A stretch of DNA of 64,000 bases, from positions 4,340,001 to 4,404,000 of the forward strand of contig NZ_CP037423.1 in the NCBI RefSeq assembly GCF_007754155.1, written 5' to 3'. The position numbers were made by a program, and so were the translations under genes. Under the pieces are notes generated by a model, which worked only from the letters and a program-made list of their open reading frames with translations, searched no databases and was not told the origin of the DNA. Of this stretch, positions 27,290-36,381 are shown in pieces (the stretch's first letter is position 1; each line of letters starts with the position of its first letter). Source of the DNA: Stieleria neptunia. GTDB lineage: Bacteria > Planctomycetota > Planctomycetia > Pirellulales > Pirellulaceae.

Positions 27290-27487
27290 TTAGCGCGTCA
27301 GGTCCGGGTCGATCGTCTTGGGCGACTCGTCGGATTCGAACGGCAGGCTGATGTCCTCGTCCAGCCAGCGGCCCAAATCGATCAGTCGACAGCGTGCGCA
27401 GCAGAACGGCGGGGCCTCGGTTTCGTCCATCCGAAAGCGTTTTCCGCAGGTCGGACACTTCGATTTGTCTCGGGGTTCGTTCGGCAT
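27290..27487 (-). CDS. yacG: YacG-like zinc-binding protein
   Basis: A 65-residue zinc protein. [10 protein letters not shown] and [19 protein letters not shown] give the C-X2-C...C-X3-C pattern and the LIDLGRW signature of YacG (reported as a DNA gyrase inhibitor in E. coli). The C-terminus is short and acidic, as usual. The frame is open further upstream, but residues before this ATG are not conserved in kind. It lies 112 bases upstream of greA on the same strand, so the two may share a transcript. Confidence 0.9.
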   Translation of the reverse strand: MPNEPRDKSKCPTCGKRFRMDETEAPPFCCARCRLIDLGRWLDEDISLPFESDESPKTIDPDLTR

Positions 27488-27925
27488 GGATTGCGGTTGG
27501 AGTGGGGAATGCGGGAGGTGATGCAAAGCGGCCAGTCGATTAAAAACCGCAAGCGTCATCGAATCAACCTTAAACGCGTCGTCGGCGGGGGCGATCGAGT
27601 GCCAGCTTGGCAGGGCGGAATCCGCCGTGACACTCTATTGATGCCAGTGTGACGGCTGAATGTCAAGATAGTGAATCTTGCGACGCCCGCCGAGGTTTGG
27701 TATCCGATTTGCATCCTCGTGCGACCCGCGCCCGGTTCGGTCGGTGTTGGCAAAGACGGCTGGCAAAGACGGTTGTTGCGGGCAGACTGGTCTTGCGGGC
27801 CAGTGCACTGGTCTTGTCAGATTCCGCCAAGATGCGAACACTAAGCGGTCCTTACAAGGCCGATGGATCATTGTTCGGTTTGGTCTCGATGCGATTTCGT
27901 TGCTTTTAACTCCCAAAGACACTTT
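27488..27925. other. Divergent intergenic region between yacG and clpP
   Basis: No gene is supported. It should contain divergent promoters for yacG/greA and the clpP pair. A 13-bp direct duplication (ggcaaagacggct/ggcaaagacggtt) lies around 27748-27775, and cttgcgggc/ctggtcttg words recur just after it. No CtsR- or heat-shock-like operator could be identified by eye. Confidence 0.5.
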
Positions 27926-28585
27926 ATGGATTCACCGTTAACGCACCCGCTTGCCGCGAGCCAGCTCTCCGGTAGCCAGATTTCCGGTAGCCACGCCTAC
28001 CAGAGTTACCAACGCCAGCGGCAACTGACGCTGGGGGATTTGCTGCTGGAAAATCGCATCGTCTTCTTGCAAGGCGAGATCCACTACGGCAACGCCAACG
28101 AGTTGGTGATGAAGTTGCTGTATTTGCAGAGCGAAAACCGCCGCAAAGACATTCATTTCTACATCAACTCGCCCGGCGGAAGCGTCACCGCGACGCTGGC
28201 GATTTACGACACGATGCAGATCCTGTCGTGCCCCGTCGCGACGTACTGCGTCGGCGAAGCCTGCAGCGGGGCGGCCGTCTTGTTGGTCGGCGGCAGCAAG
28301 GGCAAACGGTACTGTCTGCCCAACAGCCGTGTGATGATGCACCAACCGATGGGCGGCGTCGGCGGACAGGTCAGTGACATCGAAATCCAAGCGGCCGAGA
28401 TGTTCCGCTATCGCGATGTGCTGAACCAGATCATCGCCAACCATTCGGGACAAGCGGTCGATAAAATCGCCCAAGACACCGATCGCGATTTCTTCCTGGG
28501 GGCCAACGAGGCCAAAGAGTACGGATTGGTCGACGATATCCTGACCAAGCCGCCGGCCGAAGACGAAGACGAAGACGCCAGCTGA
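27926..28585 (+). CDS. clpP: ClpP protease subunit, divergent paralogue
   Basis: Serine protease barrel subunit of 219 residues. The N-terminal ~30 residues (with LSGSQISGSH) form an extension beyond the usual ClpP start. The nucleophile region reads GEACSGAAVLL where canonical ClpP has [11 protein letters not shown], so the Ser is kept but the following Met-Gly is Gly-Ala. The catalytic His in MMHQPMGG and the Asp region DTDRDFF are present. It lies 54 bases upstream of a canonical clpP in the same direction, so the two are probably co-expressed and may form a mixed tetradecamer. The C-terminus ends in a very acidic tail. Confidence 0.93.
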   Translation: MDSPLTHPLAASQLSGSQISGSHAYQSYQRQRQLTLGDLLLENRIVFLQGEIHYGNANELVMKLLYLQSENRRKDIHFYINSPGGSVTATLAIYDTMQILSCPVATYCVGEACSGAAVLLVGGSKGKRYCLPNSRVMMHQPMGGVGGQVSDIEIQAAEMFRYRDVLNQIIANHSGQAVDKIAQDTDRDFFLGANEAKEYGLVDDILTKPPAEDEDEDAS

Positions 28586-28639
28586 TCCGTCACCCGTTTC
28601 GTTTTCCCCTCTCCAGTCAAACTAACCAAGAATACCGAT

Positions 28640-29230
28640 ATGCCACTGATCCCCTACGTCGTTGAAAAGAGCGGACGCGAAGAACGCACTTACGACATCT
28701 ATAGCCGACTGCTGAAAGACCGAATCATCTTTCTCGGTCAACAAGTCGATGACCAGATTTCCAACTCGCTGGTCGCCCAAATGCTGTTCTTGATGAGCGA
28801 CGATCCCAAGGCGGACATCCACCTGTACATCAACAGCCCCGGCGGAAGCATCACCGCGGGGATGGCGATCTACGACACCATGCAATTCGTCTCCTGTGAC
28901 GTCGCCACGTATTGCATCGGACAAGCCGCCTCGATGGGCGCCGTGCTGTTGACCGCCGGAGCCGCCGGTAAACGCTACGCACTGCCCAACGCCCGGATCA
29001 TGATTCACCAACCGCTCGCCGGCATGCAAGGCACCGCCCGCGAAGTCGAGATCCACGTCGAAGAACTGCGGCGGATCAAGAAACGCATGAACGAAATCAT
29101 GATCGATCACACCGGTCACTCGCTGGAAAAAATTGAAACGGACACCGATCGTGACCGCTTCATGAGCGCCGAAGAGTCCTGTGAGTACGGCTTGATCGAC
29201 AAGGTCGTCAAACGCGCCGGCGAAGCGTAA
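28640..29230 (+). CDS. clpP: ClpP protease subunit, canonical
   Basis: A 196-residue ClpP with all classical features: start of the mature core at about residue 17 ([19 protein letters not shown]), oxyanion region [11 protein letters not shown], nucleophile Ser in [11 protein letters not shown], His in IMIHQPLAG, and Asp region [12 protein letters not shown] followed by EYGLID. Works with ClpX/ClpA-type unfoldases in cytoplasmic protein turnover. No clpX gene follows within the window; intergenic repeats follow instead. Confidence 0.96.
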   Translation: MPLIPYVVEKSGREERTYDIYSRLLKDRIIFLGQQVDDQISNSLVAQMLFLMSDDPKADIHLYINSPGGSITAGMAIYDTMQFVSCDVATYCIGQAASMGAVLLTAGAAGKRYALPNARIMIHQPLAGMQGTAREVEIHVEELRRIKKRMNEIMIDHTGHSLEKIETDTDRDRFMSAEESCEYGLIDKVVKRAGEA

Positions 29231-29780
29231 CCGGACGAACCGTTTTGTGTGGGAGAGGCTTCCAGCCTGTCAATCCAGCGTCGACAGGCCGGAAAGCTTC
29301 GCTTTACCCACATCTTTACGGGCCCAATCCGCTTGCGGAGCGGGTTTTACCCCGAGAGGGCAATGCTGAGAAGCATTTTTTAGCGGCAGGGCGCGAGCGG
29401 GCTGTCGTTTCTGTCGGGATCTGCTGAGTCAATGGTGAGCCGTTGGCCGTAAGGCCCCGGGCAGCGTCGCAGTGCCCGGCCGCTTACGCGTCGCGGCTCA
29501 CAAAATCGACAGCCCGCGAGCCCTTCGGTGTGTTGGCAAAAGAGGAAGAACCGGAGGGCTCGCGCCCTGCCGCTAAAACCTCACGAAACACATGGGGAAA
29601 AGGCTTCACAACGTTGCCGCGAGGGGGTGTCGCATGTAGCCGGTGGTCGCCTTAACGCGCCACCGGAATCCCTGCCCTCAAATGAATGGCCCTCGAATGA
29701 ATGGACCTCGAATCTGGCGATTCGAGGAAGGCAAGCAGGATGCTTACCCCACTTTGGGTGGAACGGTTGGGTGCGGCGGA
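29231..29780. repeat. Repeat-rich intergenic region after clpP pair
   Basis: No gene is supported. In order it holds: a degenerate gtgggagaggcttcc palindrome (29249-29311); a composite bounded by inverted copies of ttagcggcagggcgcgagc (29380-29398 and 29551-29576), with a 65-bp tgagccg...cggctca palindromic block (29436-29500) inside; and about 200 bases of low-information sequence with a duplicated aatgaatgg word. The same composite building blocks recur at 57860-57967. Confidence 0.75.
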
Positions 29781-30503
29781 TCAATCGGCGAATTGATGTT
29801 GTCGCAATAGCCGCAATCGCTGGTTCAATTCGCGTTCACGCCGATCCAGTTCGGCCTCGCGTCGATCGAGCCGCAAGGACCATTGGCTGAGGCTGGCGAT
29901 CAAGTCGCCGGTGTGGTCGGAGAACAGGTCTTTCGCGCACCCGGCGGGCAAGGCTTTGGCTGGCGTGATACGGTCAGCCGATGGCGGGGCTGGAGGCGGT
30001 TCGGGCGGATCGATCCGCAGCAGCAACTCGTTTTGATCAGCGGCTCCGGGGCCGTCGTCCGCAGTCGATCGTCGTCGAAGCTGCAAGGTCACGGGCCGCG
30101 ATTCGACTGCCGCGATGGTCTTGCGCAGCGTTCTCAGACGGAACAGGGGCGGCGGTGCAGCGACCGGTTGGTTGGCGGCCGTGGGGCCTGAATCGCCCTG
30201 TATCGGTTGGCCGATTGCCAGACCGCCCGCGGTGTCGCGGCGGGACGGCGTCGGGCAACGCTGGGAAGCATTTTTTCCATCTGTTTCTTGAGCTGTTAGC
30301 GGCAGGGCGCGAGCCCTCCGGTTCCGCATCTTTGCCAAAACACCGGAGGGCTCGCGCCCTGCCGCTAAAGATTGCGTCACAGCGTTGGGCGTCGGGATGA
30401 CGGTCGGTGGCATCGGGCGGCGGATGGAATGGAGGATCGGGGCGGACGCGGAGTCGTTGTGGCGAGGTGCTGTCGTGAGAGTGTGGTCAATGAATGGTTT
30501 CAC
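29781..30503 (-). CDS. Unknown coiled-coil protein with in-frame dispersed repeat (doubtful)
   Basis: A possible 240-residue product. The C-terminal half looks protein-like: a proline-rich stretch (PPEPPPAPPSADR) then an amphipathic, charged helix (RREAELDRRERELNQRLRLL). The N-terminal half contains LAAGREPSGVLAKMRNRRAR, which is the translation of the dispersed gcagggcgcgagccctccgg palindrome at 30296-30368. Either the repeat has inserted into a gene without breaking the frame, or the true start lies downstream of it and the upstream frame is fortuitous. No family is recognised. Confidence 0.45.
   Translation of the reverse strand: MKPFIDHTLTTAPRHNDSASAPILHSIRRPMPPTVIPTPNAVTQSLAAGREPSGVLAKMRNRRARALPLTAQETDGKNASQRCPTPSRRDTAGGLAIGQPIQGDSGPTAANQPVAAPPPLFRLRTLRKTIAAVESRPVTLQLRRRSTADDGPGAADQNELLLRIDPPEPPPAPPSADRITPAKALPAGCAKDLFSDHTGDLIASLSQWSLRLDRREAELDRRERELNQRLRLLRQHQFAD
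30296..30368. repeat. Perfect 26-bp inverted repeat, gcagggcgcgagccctccgg type
   Basis: Left arm 30296-30321 and right arm 30343-30368 are exact reverse complements, with a 21-nt spacer. Related arms lie at 29380-29398, 29551-29576 and 57860-57885, so this is a dispersed family. Here it falls inside an open - strand frame. Confidence 0.88.
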
Positions 30504-30952
30504 ACCTCAATCGACCTTTCCTACCAGGGGGCGCGCAGTTTGAAGTGGTTGAAATTAAAGGGGTTTGGTCACTCTCCCCCTGGGAGAGTCGAGCGTAGCG
30601 AGGAGAGGGGGCTCTTTGCTGCTTGGGACGCGACTCCGGTAGGTGAAGTTAAACTTGCGATTGACCGATCGACCTCCCCTCGCTGCGCTCGACCCTCCTG
30701 CCAGGAGGGTGACATTAAAACGGCATCCCCCCTCGCTGCGCTCGACCCTCCTGCCAGGGAGGGTGACTTTAAAAACGGCATCCCTTCTTTCTTTAAACAT
30801 CGTATCGCCCTGTAAGGCTTCGTTCGTCACGCTGGGCCGAGTGACCTGCACGCTTGTCAGCCTGGAGCGTAAAATGGGGCGTAAGCTATAGTCATCGCAG
30901 CGGTTGTGACGTTCAAACCGCCCACCTTCCACTGTTAGGGGTTCGAATCGGG
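30504..30952. repeat. Intergenic region with tandem ctcgctgcgctcgaccctcc repeats
   Basis: No gene is supported. Two direct copies of a ~53-bp unit (30676-30728 and 30729-30783) each contain a small ccctcctgccag/gagggt hairpin and a taaaa(a)cggcatcc tail. An inverted relative (ctcccc...gggagagtcgagcgtagcgag) lies at about 30570-30611. The last ~110 bases lead to the signal-peptide protein gene and may hold its promoter. Confidence 0.7.
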
Positions 30953-32128
30953 ATGCACATGTCCGACATTTCAATAGGCTCACGCTCTTGTTTTTCCGGT
31001 CTGATTCTGGCTTTCCTGGTCGGCGTCGCCTCGGTGCCGTCGGTGGTCGCTGCGGAATTTGAGTCACCGGAGCAGACCAATGCGGCGATCGACAAGAGTG
31101 TCGAGTCGGCGATCGGATTTTTGAAGAATCGCGGTCAGACCGGTGACGGCGCGTTCAGCCCCGAGACCGGTGTGGCGGTGACGTCATTGTGCGTCCGAGC
31201 GATTCTGGAGCATCGTCCCACCGACGTCGACTCGCCGGTCGTTCAAAAAGCGATTCAGTTCATCCTGGACAATGTCCGTCCCAGCGGCGGGATCCACGCG
31301 ACGGGATCGATGTACCGAAACTACGAAACGTCCGTCGCCGTCGGCGCCTTGGTCGCCGCCAATCGTGATGATCGATATGAAAGTCAACTCAAGCGTGCCG
31401 AAGCGTATTTGAAGGAGATTCAGTGGGACGAGGGCGAAGGCGTGGAGTCGTCGGACACGGCGTATGGCGGTGCGGGCTACGGCAAACACGCCCGTCCCGA
31501 TTTGTCCAACACGTCCTTTTTGGTCGATGCCTTGAAAGACTTGGGCAATGACGCCGACGACGAAGCGATCCAAAAGGCGCTGCGATTTGTCAGCCGGACA
31601 CAAAATTTGGCCGGCCACGGAAACGACACCGAGCATGCCGACAAGATCGGCGACGGCGGGTTTTATTACACGCCGGCCGCCGGCGGAGAAACCAAGGTCG
31701 TCAGCGAAGACGGTGACAATGAAGACGGTGACAATGGCGGGGCGCTCCGCAGCTACGGTTCGATGACCTACGCGGGGCTCAAGAGCATGATCTATGCCGG
31801 CCTGACCAGCGACGACCCTCGCGTCGCGGCCGCCATGGACTTTATCCAAAAAACCTATTCGCTGGACGAGAATCCCGGGATGGGCAAAGCCGGGCTGTAC
31901 TACTACTACCACACCTTCGGCAAAGCCTTGGCGGCCGCGGACATCCGCGTGCTGACCGATTCGGAAGGCAAACATCACAACTGGAAACGCGAGCTGGCCG
32001 CGACCTTGGTCGATGCGCAGCAGGCTGACGGATCGTGGGTCAACGACGGCAACGACCGCTGGATGGAAGGCAACCGCAATCTGGTGACGGCCTACGCGCT
32101 GCTGGCGCTGAAGTATTGCCGCGAGTGA
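30953..32128 (+). CDS. Secreted prenyltransferase/squalene-oxidase-repeat (alpha/alpha toroid) protein
   Basis: A 391-residue exported protein. A signal peptide is evident ([22 protein letters not shown], cut here to its core [15 protein letters not shown], ending VVAA before EF). The mature part is built of repeats typical of the alpha/alpha-barrel superfamily: [84 protein letters not shown]. The DxDD-like acidic motif of class II terpene cyclases is not seen, so catalysis as a cyclase is unlikely; a periplasmic binding or scaffold role is an inference. ATG 30959 is an alternative start. Confidence 0.82.
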   Translation: MHMSDISIGSRSCFSGLILAFLVGVASVPSVVAAEFESPEQTNAAIDKSVESAIGFLKNRGQTGDGAFSPETGVAVTSLCVRAILEHRPTDVDSPVVQKAIQFILDNVRPSGGIHATGSMYRNYETSVAVGALVAANRDDRYESQLKRAEAYLKEIQWDEGEGVESSDTAYGGAGYGKHARPDLSNTSFLVDALKDLGNDADDEAIQKALRFVSRTQNLAGHGNDTEHADKIGDGGFYYTPAAGGETKVVSEDGDNEDGDNGGALRSYGSMTYAGLKSMIYAGLTSDDPRVAAAMDFIQKTYSLDENPGMGKAGLYYYYHTFGKALAAADIRVLTDSEGKHHNWKRELAATLVDAQQADGSWVNDGNDRWMEGNRNLVTAYALLALKYCRE

Positions 32129-32231
32129 TCCCAAACCGTTTGCTCGTTTGGAGGAATTCGGTTCCAATGGTTCGCTTCGATCGGCTGCGTCCAGCGATCG
32201 AATGCCGAACCAGCCTCTTAACCTGAATTCC

Positions 32232-33650
32232 ATGCAACTTCCCGTCGTCAATTTATCGGATTCCGCCCCGGCCCCGGCTCCTCAGGAGGGGGGGGCAGAT
32301 GCCCGCGGCAGCTACGCCGTGGTTTCGTTGGGCTGTCCCAAGAACTTGGTCGACACCGAACAGATGCTCGGCCGGCTGGACCAGGACGGGTACCGAATGG
32401 TGGGGGACGTCAATGCGGCGGATTTTGTTGTCGTCAACACCTGCGGCTTCATCGACTCGGCGCGTGAAGAATCGCTCGGTGCGATCGATGAAATGTTGGA
32501 CCTGAAGCGTCAGGGCAAAATTCGCGGGGTGGTCGTGACGGGCTGCTTGGCCGAGCGTCAGCGGGGCAAGTTGTTGGAAGCGCGTCCGGAAATCGATGCG
32601 ATGGTCGGCGTTTTCGGACGCAACGACATCGTCGACGTCGCCCATCGATTGAAGAGCGGGATCCAGGAACAACAACGCGTCTTTCGCCCCGCGCCGATCC
32701 GGCCGCTGTCCGATGCCGTCCGTTCGGCCGTCACGCCGCGCCACTTTGCGTACCTGAAAATCAGCGAAGGGTGCGATCGGCTGTGCACGTTCTGCGCGAT
32801 CCCCAAGATGCGCGGCAAGCACTACAGCAAGCCGATCGAACAAGTGGTCGATGAAGCGAAACGGCTGGGGGACAGTGGCGTTCGCGAAGTCGTCATCGTC
32901 GCCCAAGACACGACGTACTATGGCAAGGATCTGTACGGCACGCCAAAGCTGACGGAACTGCTGACGGAATTGGACAAGATCGATTCGATCGATTGGATCC
33001 GACTGATGTACTTTTATCCGATGTACATCGATGACCGGTTGGTGGAAACGCTGGCCGGTGCCGAGCGGATTTTGCCGTACATCGACATGCCGTTGCAACA
33101 CGCCAGTGACGCGATGTTGAAACGCATGTCCCGTAAAACGACCCGTTCGCTGCAGGAAGAAATTGTGGGGCGTTTGCGTGAACAGATCAAATCACTGGTG
33201 ATGCGGACGACGATGATCACGGGATTCCCGGGCGAGACCGAAGACGATTTCGAACAGCTGGTCGATTTCGTCGCCGAGCAACACTTTGAGCATCTGGGCG
33301 TGTTCACCTACTCGGTCGAAGAAGACACGCCGGCGGCCAAGTTGCCCCACCGCGTGCCCGCGAAGATCGCCGAGCGGCGGATGAGTGAGCTGATGGCCGT
33401 TCAGCAGCAGATCGCGTTTCAGTGGAACGCCGATCGCGTCGGATCACTCGATGACGTGATCATCGATTCCAAGTTTGAAGAGCAAGAGGGTGTCTGGATC
33501 GGCAGAACCCGCTCGGAGGCGCCGGAGATCGACGGGGTGGTCTACGTCAGTGGCATCGAATCGGGTTCCGAGCCGCAGGTCGGCGACATCGTCGAATGTG
33601 AGATCGTCGCCAGCCAAGGGTATGACCTGGTGGCCGCGCCGACGGCATAA
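32232..33650 (+). CDS. rimO: Ribosomal protein S12 methylthiotransferase RimO
   Basis: Radical-SAM enzyme that methylthiolates an aspartate of ribosomal protein S12. The 472-residue product has the N-terminal UPF0004/MTTase domain with cysteines in [20 protein letters not shown] and VVTGCLAER, binding the auxiliary cluster. The radical-SAM motif is CDRLCTFC, followed by [28 protein letters not shown] and [15 protein letters not shown] are family hallmarks; the C-terminal TRAM-like domain ends the protein. ATG 32232 is chosen to give a short leader; ATG 32202 and TTG 32148 are alternatives. It follows the toroid-protein gene by about 100 bases and may be co-transcribed. Confidence 0.95.
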   Translation: MQLPVVNLSDSAPAPAPQEGGADARGSYAVVSLGCPKNLVDTEQMLGRLDQDGYRMVGDVNAADFVVVNTCGFIDSAREESLGAIDEMLDLKRQGKIRGVVVTGCLAERQRGKLLEARPEIDAMVGVFGRNDIVDVAHRLKSGIQEQQRVFRPAPIRPLSDAVRSAVTPRHFAYLKISEGCDRLCTFCAIPKMRGKHYSKPIEQVVDEAKRLGDSGVREVVIVAQDTTYYGKDLYGTPKLTELLTELDKIDSIDWIRLMYFYPMYIDDRLVETLAGAERILPYIDMPLQHASDAMLKRMSRKTTRSLQEEIVGRLREQIKSLVMRTTMITGFPGETEDDFEQLVDFVAEQHFEHLGVFTYSVEEDTPAAKLPHRVPAKIAERRMSELMAVQQQIAFQWNADRVGSLDDVIIDSKFEEQEGVWIGRTRSEAPEIDGVVYVSGIESGSEPQVGDIVECEIVASQGYDLVAAPTA

Positions 33651-34634
33651 GGACGACGCCCTGCCAGCCGGACGCGTGAGCGAGCGGCGCGTCACCCTCG
33701 TTCCCGGGCTCCGCCTGGGAACGCAATGTCCTTGAGGCTCCGCCTCGGCCGGCCCGGCGATCGATCGTGAGGCGGAGCCTCTGGAGAATCGCGTTACGAG
33801 GCGGAGCCTCGTAACGAGTTGCGGATGACAGGCTGGAAGCCAATCCCACAGCTCTCACCCTCGTTCCCGGGCTCCGCCTGGGAACGCAATGTCCTTGAGG
33901 CTCCGCCTCGGCCGGGTCGGCGATCGATCGTGAGGCGGAGCCTCTGGAGAACCGCGTTACGAAGCGGAGCCTCGTAACGAGTTGCGGCATGACAGGCTGG
34001 AAGCCAATCCCACAGCTCTCACCCTCGTTCCCGGGCTCCGCCTGGGAACGCAATGTCCTTGAGGCTCCGCCTCGGCCGGGTCGGCGATCGATCGTGAGGC
34101 GGAGCCTCTGGAGAATCGCGTTACGAGGCGGAGCCTCGTAACGAGTTGCGGATGACAGGCTGGAAGCCTATCCCACAGCTCTCACCCTCGTTCCCGGGCT
34201 CCGCCTGGGAACGCAATGTCCTTGAGGCTCCGCCTCGGCCGGCCCGGCGATCGATCGTGAGGCGGAGCCTCTGGAGAATCGCGTTACGAGGCGGAGCCTC
34301 GTAACGAGTTGCGGCATGACAGGCTGGAAGCCTATCCCACAGCTCTCACCCTCGTTCCCGGGCTCCGCCTGGGAACGCAATGTCCTTGAGGCTCCGCCTC
34401 GGCCAGCCCGGCGATCGATCGTGAGGCGGAGCCTCTGGAGAACCGCGTTACGAGGCGGAGCCTCGTAACGAGTTGCGGATGACAGGCTGGAAGCCAATCC
34501 CACAGCTCTCACCCTCGTTCCCGGGCTCCGCCTGGGAACGCAATGTCCTTGAGGCTCCGCCTCGGCCGGCTCGGGGATCGATCGTGAGGCGGAGCCTGGG
34601 CTGCGCAAAATTGCAACTCAGAAGGATAGCAGAT

Positions 34635-35966
34635 TTAGGCCGTATCGGTTCCTGGGGATGACGGTAGTACGCTGCGGCGGAACATCGTCATGGTTTGTCT
34701 GAGGTTGTCCTTCACCCAATTGCATAGGGTTTTGTGGGTAACGGAGGCGAGGCTCGTTTCAATGGCTTCCGCACTGACGTCGGCGACGCTGGCAGCCATT
34801 GATAAGACGTTGCGGGTGAAACCGCTGCGAGAATGTTGTCGACCCATCTGCTTGCCCTTACCGATCAAGGATTCAAGGATTTCGCTGCTCGCCGGCAACC
34901 TCTCCCCGGGGGCAAGAATGCTTGAATTCTCTTCGATCGCCGAGACGATCTCGTCGCGAAACGCTTGGCTCTGCCAATCGCCTACATCACACGAAAGTTT
35001 TTCAGCCAGGGAAGCAGCCGAGTCTGCGTTAAAACCGACTGTTCGTGAGTGCTCTAACGTCTTGTCGACCATCCGCATCAGACGTGCCCAGACTGCGATC
35101 GATTCACGATAGTCAAGCACCCAAGCGAATTTCTCTTCCAGGCGACCAAGTCGATCTTGTTGCTGACGTTCTTCATGGGGGGTGTCAAGCAGACGCAACA
35201 TCCGCTCTGCCCACCCGATCAGACTGTGCAGATTCATGAAGCGTGCCTTGACCTTGAGTTTGGGAGGCAACAACGATCCCAGCTCAGTCTGTTTGGCTTT
35301 CGGTTGTGTCTTTCCACAGTGCCCGAGAAACGAATCCCATTGAGGGTCTTTCTGCAGGACATGTTTGAGTGCCGTCGCAGTTCGGTGACACATGTCGGTC
35401 AATGCGATCGTCGACTCGCTTTCCTGTTGAAAACCAGCGATTCCGTTGACCAAGTCGGAACCTTGGTCGGAAATGATGGCCTTGACCTGACCGACTCGGT
35501 CAGCAGCTTTCTTCAGTTGCTCGGCAACAATCTTGCCGTTGGATGTCTGGACAATCTCGATCAGGATGGCCGAGAGATCGCTCAGTCGGATAGGCCGATC
35601 GAGATTGAGCCAATGTTCAAGGCGAATCCCAACGATCAAAAGACATTTCTCGTTTCCCAATTGGATCGTGTGGTCGACCAGGAGAATCCAATCGTCGGCC
35701 TGTTCTTTGGGACGCGTTAATTCATGCAGCCCCCGTCGCAGCGTCCAGTTCTGAATCGTGTTTGCCGTAGGGGCGTGAGACAATCCAGAATGGATGGTGC
35801 CTAGCGTGCGGGCAATTTTCTCACAAGCTCGATAGCTGATGGTTGCTTGGAGCACCCAAGAAATCGTGAGTACAACGAGACTCAACGAAAAAGAATGTTG
35901 GGGGCCGGCGGCAGCAATTGAGTCGACGGCTGCGTCGGGCGATTCTTCAGGGGCTGCTCCGCGTTT
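34635..35966 (-). CDS. Transposase, C-terminal frame (frameshifted relative to N-terminal frame)
   Basis: Main transposase frame, open from just after the frameshift region at 35964-35968; the first conventional start codon is a TTG at 35885. DDE-type acidic motifs are suggested by LLVDHTIQLG and AIISDQGSDLVNGI (second D), with several candidate glutamates downstream; the third catalytic residue could not be fixed. There is a Cys/His pair (CHRTATALKH) between. If joined to the upstream frame, the product would be a single protein of about 525 residues. Translation by itself from TTG would lack the N-terminal DNA-binding region. Confidence 0.75.
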   Translation of the reverse strand, partial: KRGAAPEESPDAAVDSIAAAGPQHSFSLSLVVLTISWVLQATISYRACEKIARTLGTIHSGLSHAPTANTIQNWTLRRGLHELTRPKEQADDWILLVDHTIQLGNEKCLLIVGIRLEHWLNLDRPIRLSDLSAILIEIVQTSNGKIVAEQLKKAADRVGQVKAIISDQGSDLVNGIAGFQQESESTIALTDMCHRTATALKHVLQKDPQWDSFLGHCGKTQPKAKQTELGSLLPPKLKVKARFMNLHSLIGWAERMLRLLDTPHEERQQQDRLGRLEEKFAWVLDYRESIAVWARLMRMVDKTLEHSRTVGFNADSAASLAEKLSCDVGDWQSQAFRDEIVSAIEENSSILAPGERLPASSEILESLIGKGKQMGRQHSRSGFTRNVLSMAASVADVSAEAIETSLASVTHKTLCNWVKDNLRQTMTMFRRSVLPSSPGTDTA

Positions 35967-36192
35967 TTAACTGCTCTAATTCACTCTGCAGCTCGGCGAC
36001 GCGCCGCCGCAGTTGGCTTGCCTCGCCTCTCCATCGCTGGCGGCTCTCTCTCGCATTGCAGAGGTTTTGCTTGAGTTCCTTAATCAACCGCTTGGATTGC
36101 ATGGCGTTGTTCTTCCATTTCTCTCGTCCACGGCGTGCCGAACCAAGAAGTTTGGAAACAGGTGACTTATACTCAATCGTGGCTTGAGACAT
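35947..36192 (-). pseudogene. Transposase, N-terminal frame ending prematurely
   Basis: An 81-residue basic, helical product starting MSQATIEYKSPVSKLLGSAR and rich in Arg/Lys, then a predicted coiled coil (LRRRVAELQSELEQLKTR), typical of an IS DNA-binding/multimerisation region. It stops at TGA 35947-35949. The next frame overlaps at an A5 run (ttaaaaacg on the coding strand). Removing one A would join the two frames exactly, which points to a one-base insertion or to a programmed +1/-2 shift. Confidence 0.7.
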
Positions 36193-36381
36193 GACTGAAC
36201 CTCCATGACGCGGAAAAACTGCATATAAGAGAACCAATTCCGTCAAATTCTCAAATAGCAATTTCAACACAAAACCGGTCGGTTTTGCGCAGCCCAGGCG
36301 GAGCCTCTGGAGAATCGCGTTACGAAGCGGAGCCTCGTAACGAGTTGCGGCATGACAGGCTGGAAGCCTATCCCACTGGGG

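Larger units (their letters stand above)
34598..36295 (-). mobile_element. Insertion sequence, 1698 bp, family unassigned
   Basis: Ends are exact 13-bp terminal inverted repeats, gggctgcgcaaaa at 34598-34610 and its complement at 36283-36295. The flanking aggcggagcct (34587-34597 and 36296-36306) is an 11-bp target-site duplication taken from the repeat unit, which would otherwise read straight through. Inside are two - strand frames, a short basic N-terminal frame and a longer transposase-like frame, separated by a frameshift. A sub-terminal palindrome aaaaccggtcggtttt lies at 36271-36286. An 11-bp duplication fits IS4-like elements, but the protein does not let me assign a family. Confidence 0.92.
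33693..36376. repeat. Six-copy ~163.5-bp tandem repeat array of hairpins, split by an IS
   Basis: Units begin at 33693, 33856, 34020, 34183, 34347 and 34510, spaced 163 or 164 bases. Each holds a cgttccc...gggaacg stem, gaggctccgcctc, cgatcgatcg, gaggcggagcctc, an 11-bp perfect stem cgttacgaggc/gcctcgtaacg, and one arm of the dispersed gacaggctggaagcc element, ending tcccacagctct. Copies differ by few bases (for example aagccaatccc versus aagcctatccc, gaatcg versus gaaccg). The sixth copy is interrupted at 34597 and resumes at 36296. The open frames on either strand of the array are repeat-encoded and not genes. It separates rimO from the secretin gene. Confidence 0.93.

Noticed and set aside
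30930..30960. tRNA T-arm-like ggttcgaatc near the toroid-protein start
   Set aside because: The flanking bases do not pair into a 5-bp T stem, and no anticodon or D arm could be built upstream.
33693..34597. CRISPR array
   Set aside because: Units are 163-164 bp with internal palindromes and no unique spacers; no cas gene is present in the window.
33547..34608. Open frames across the 163.5-bp array
   Set aside because: The translated peptides are a direct product of the repeat (same peptide in each unit), show no start signals, and are interrupted by unit drift.
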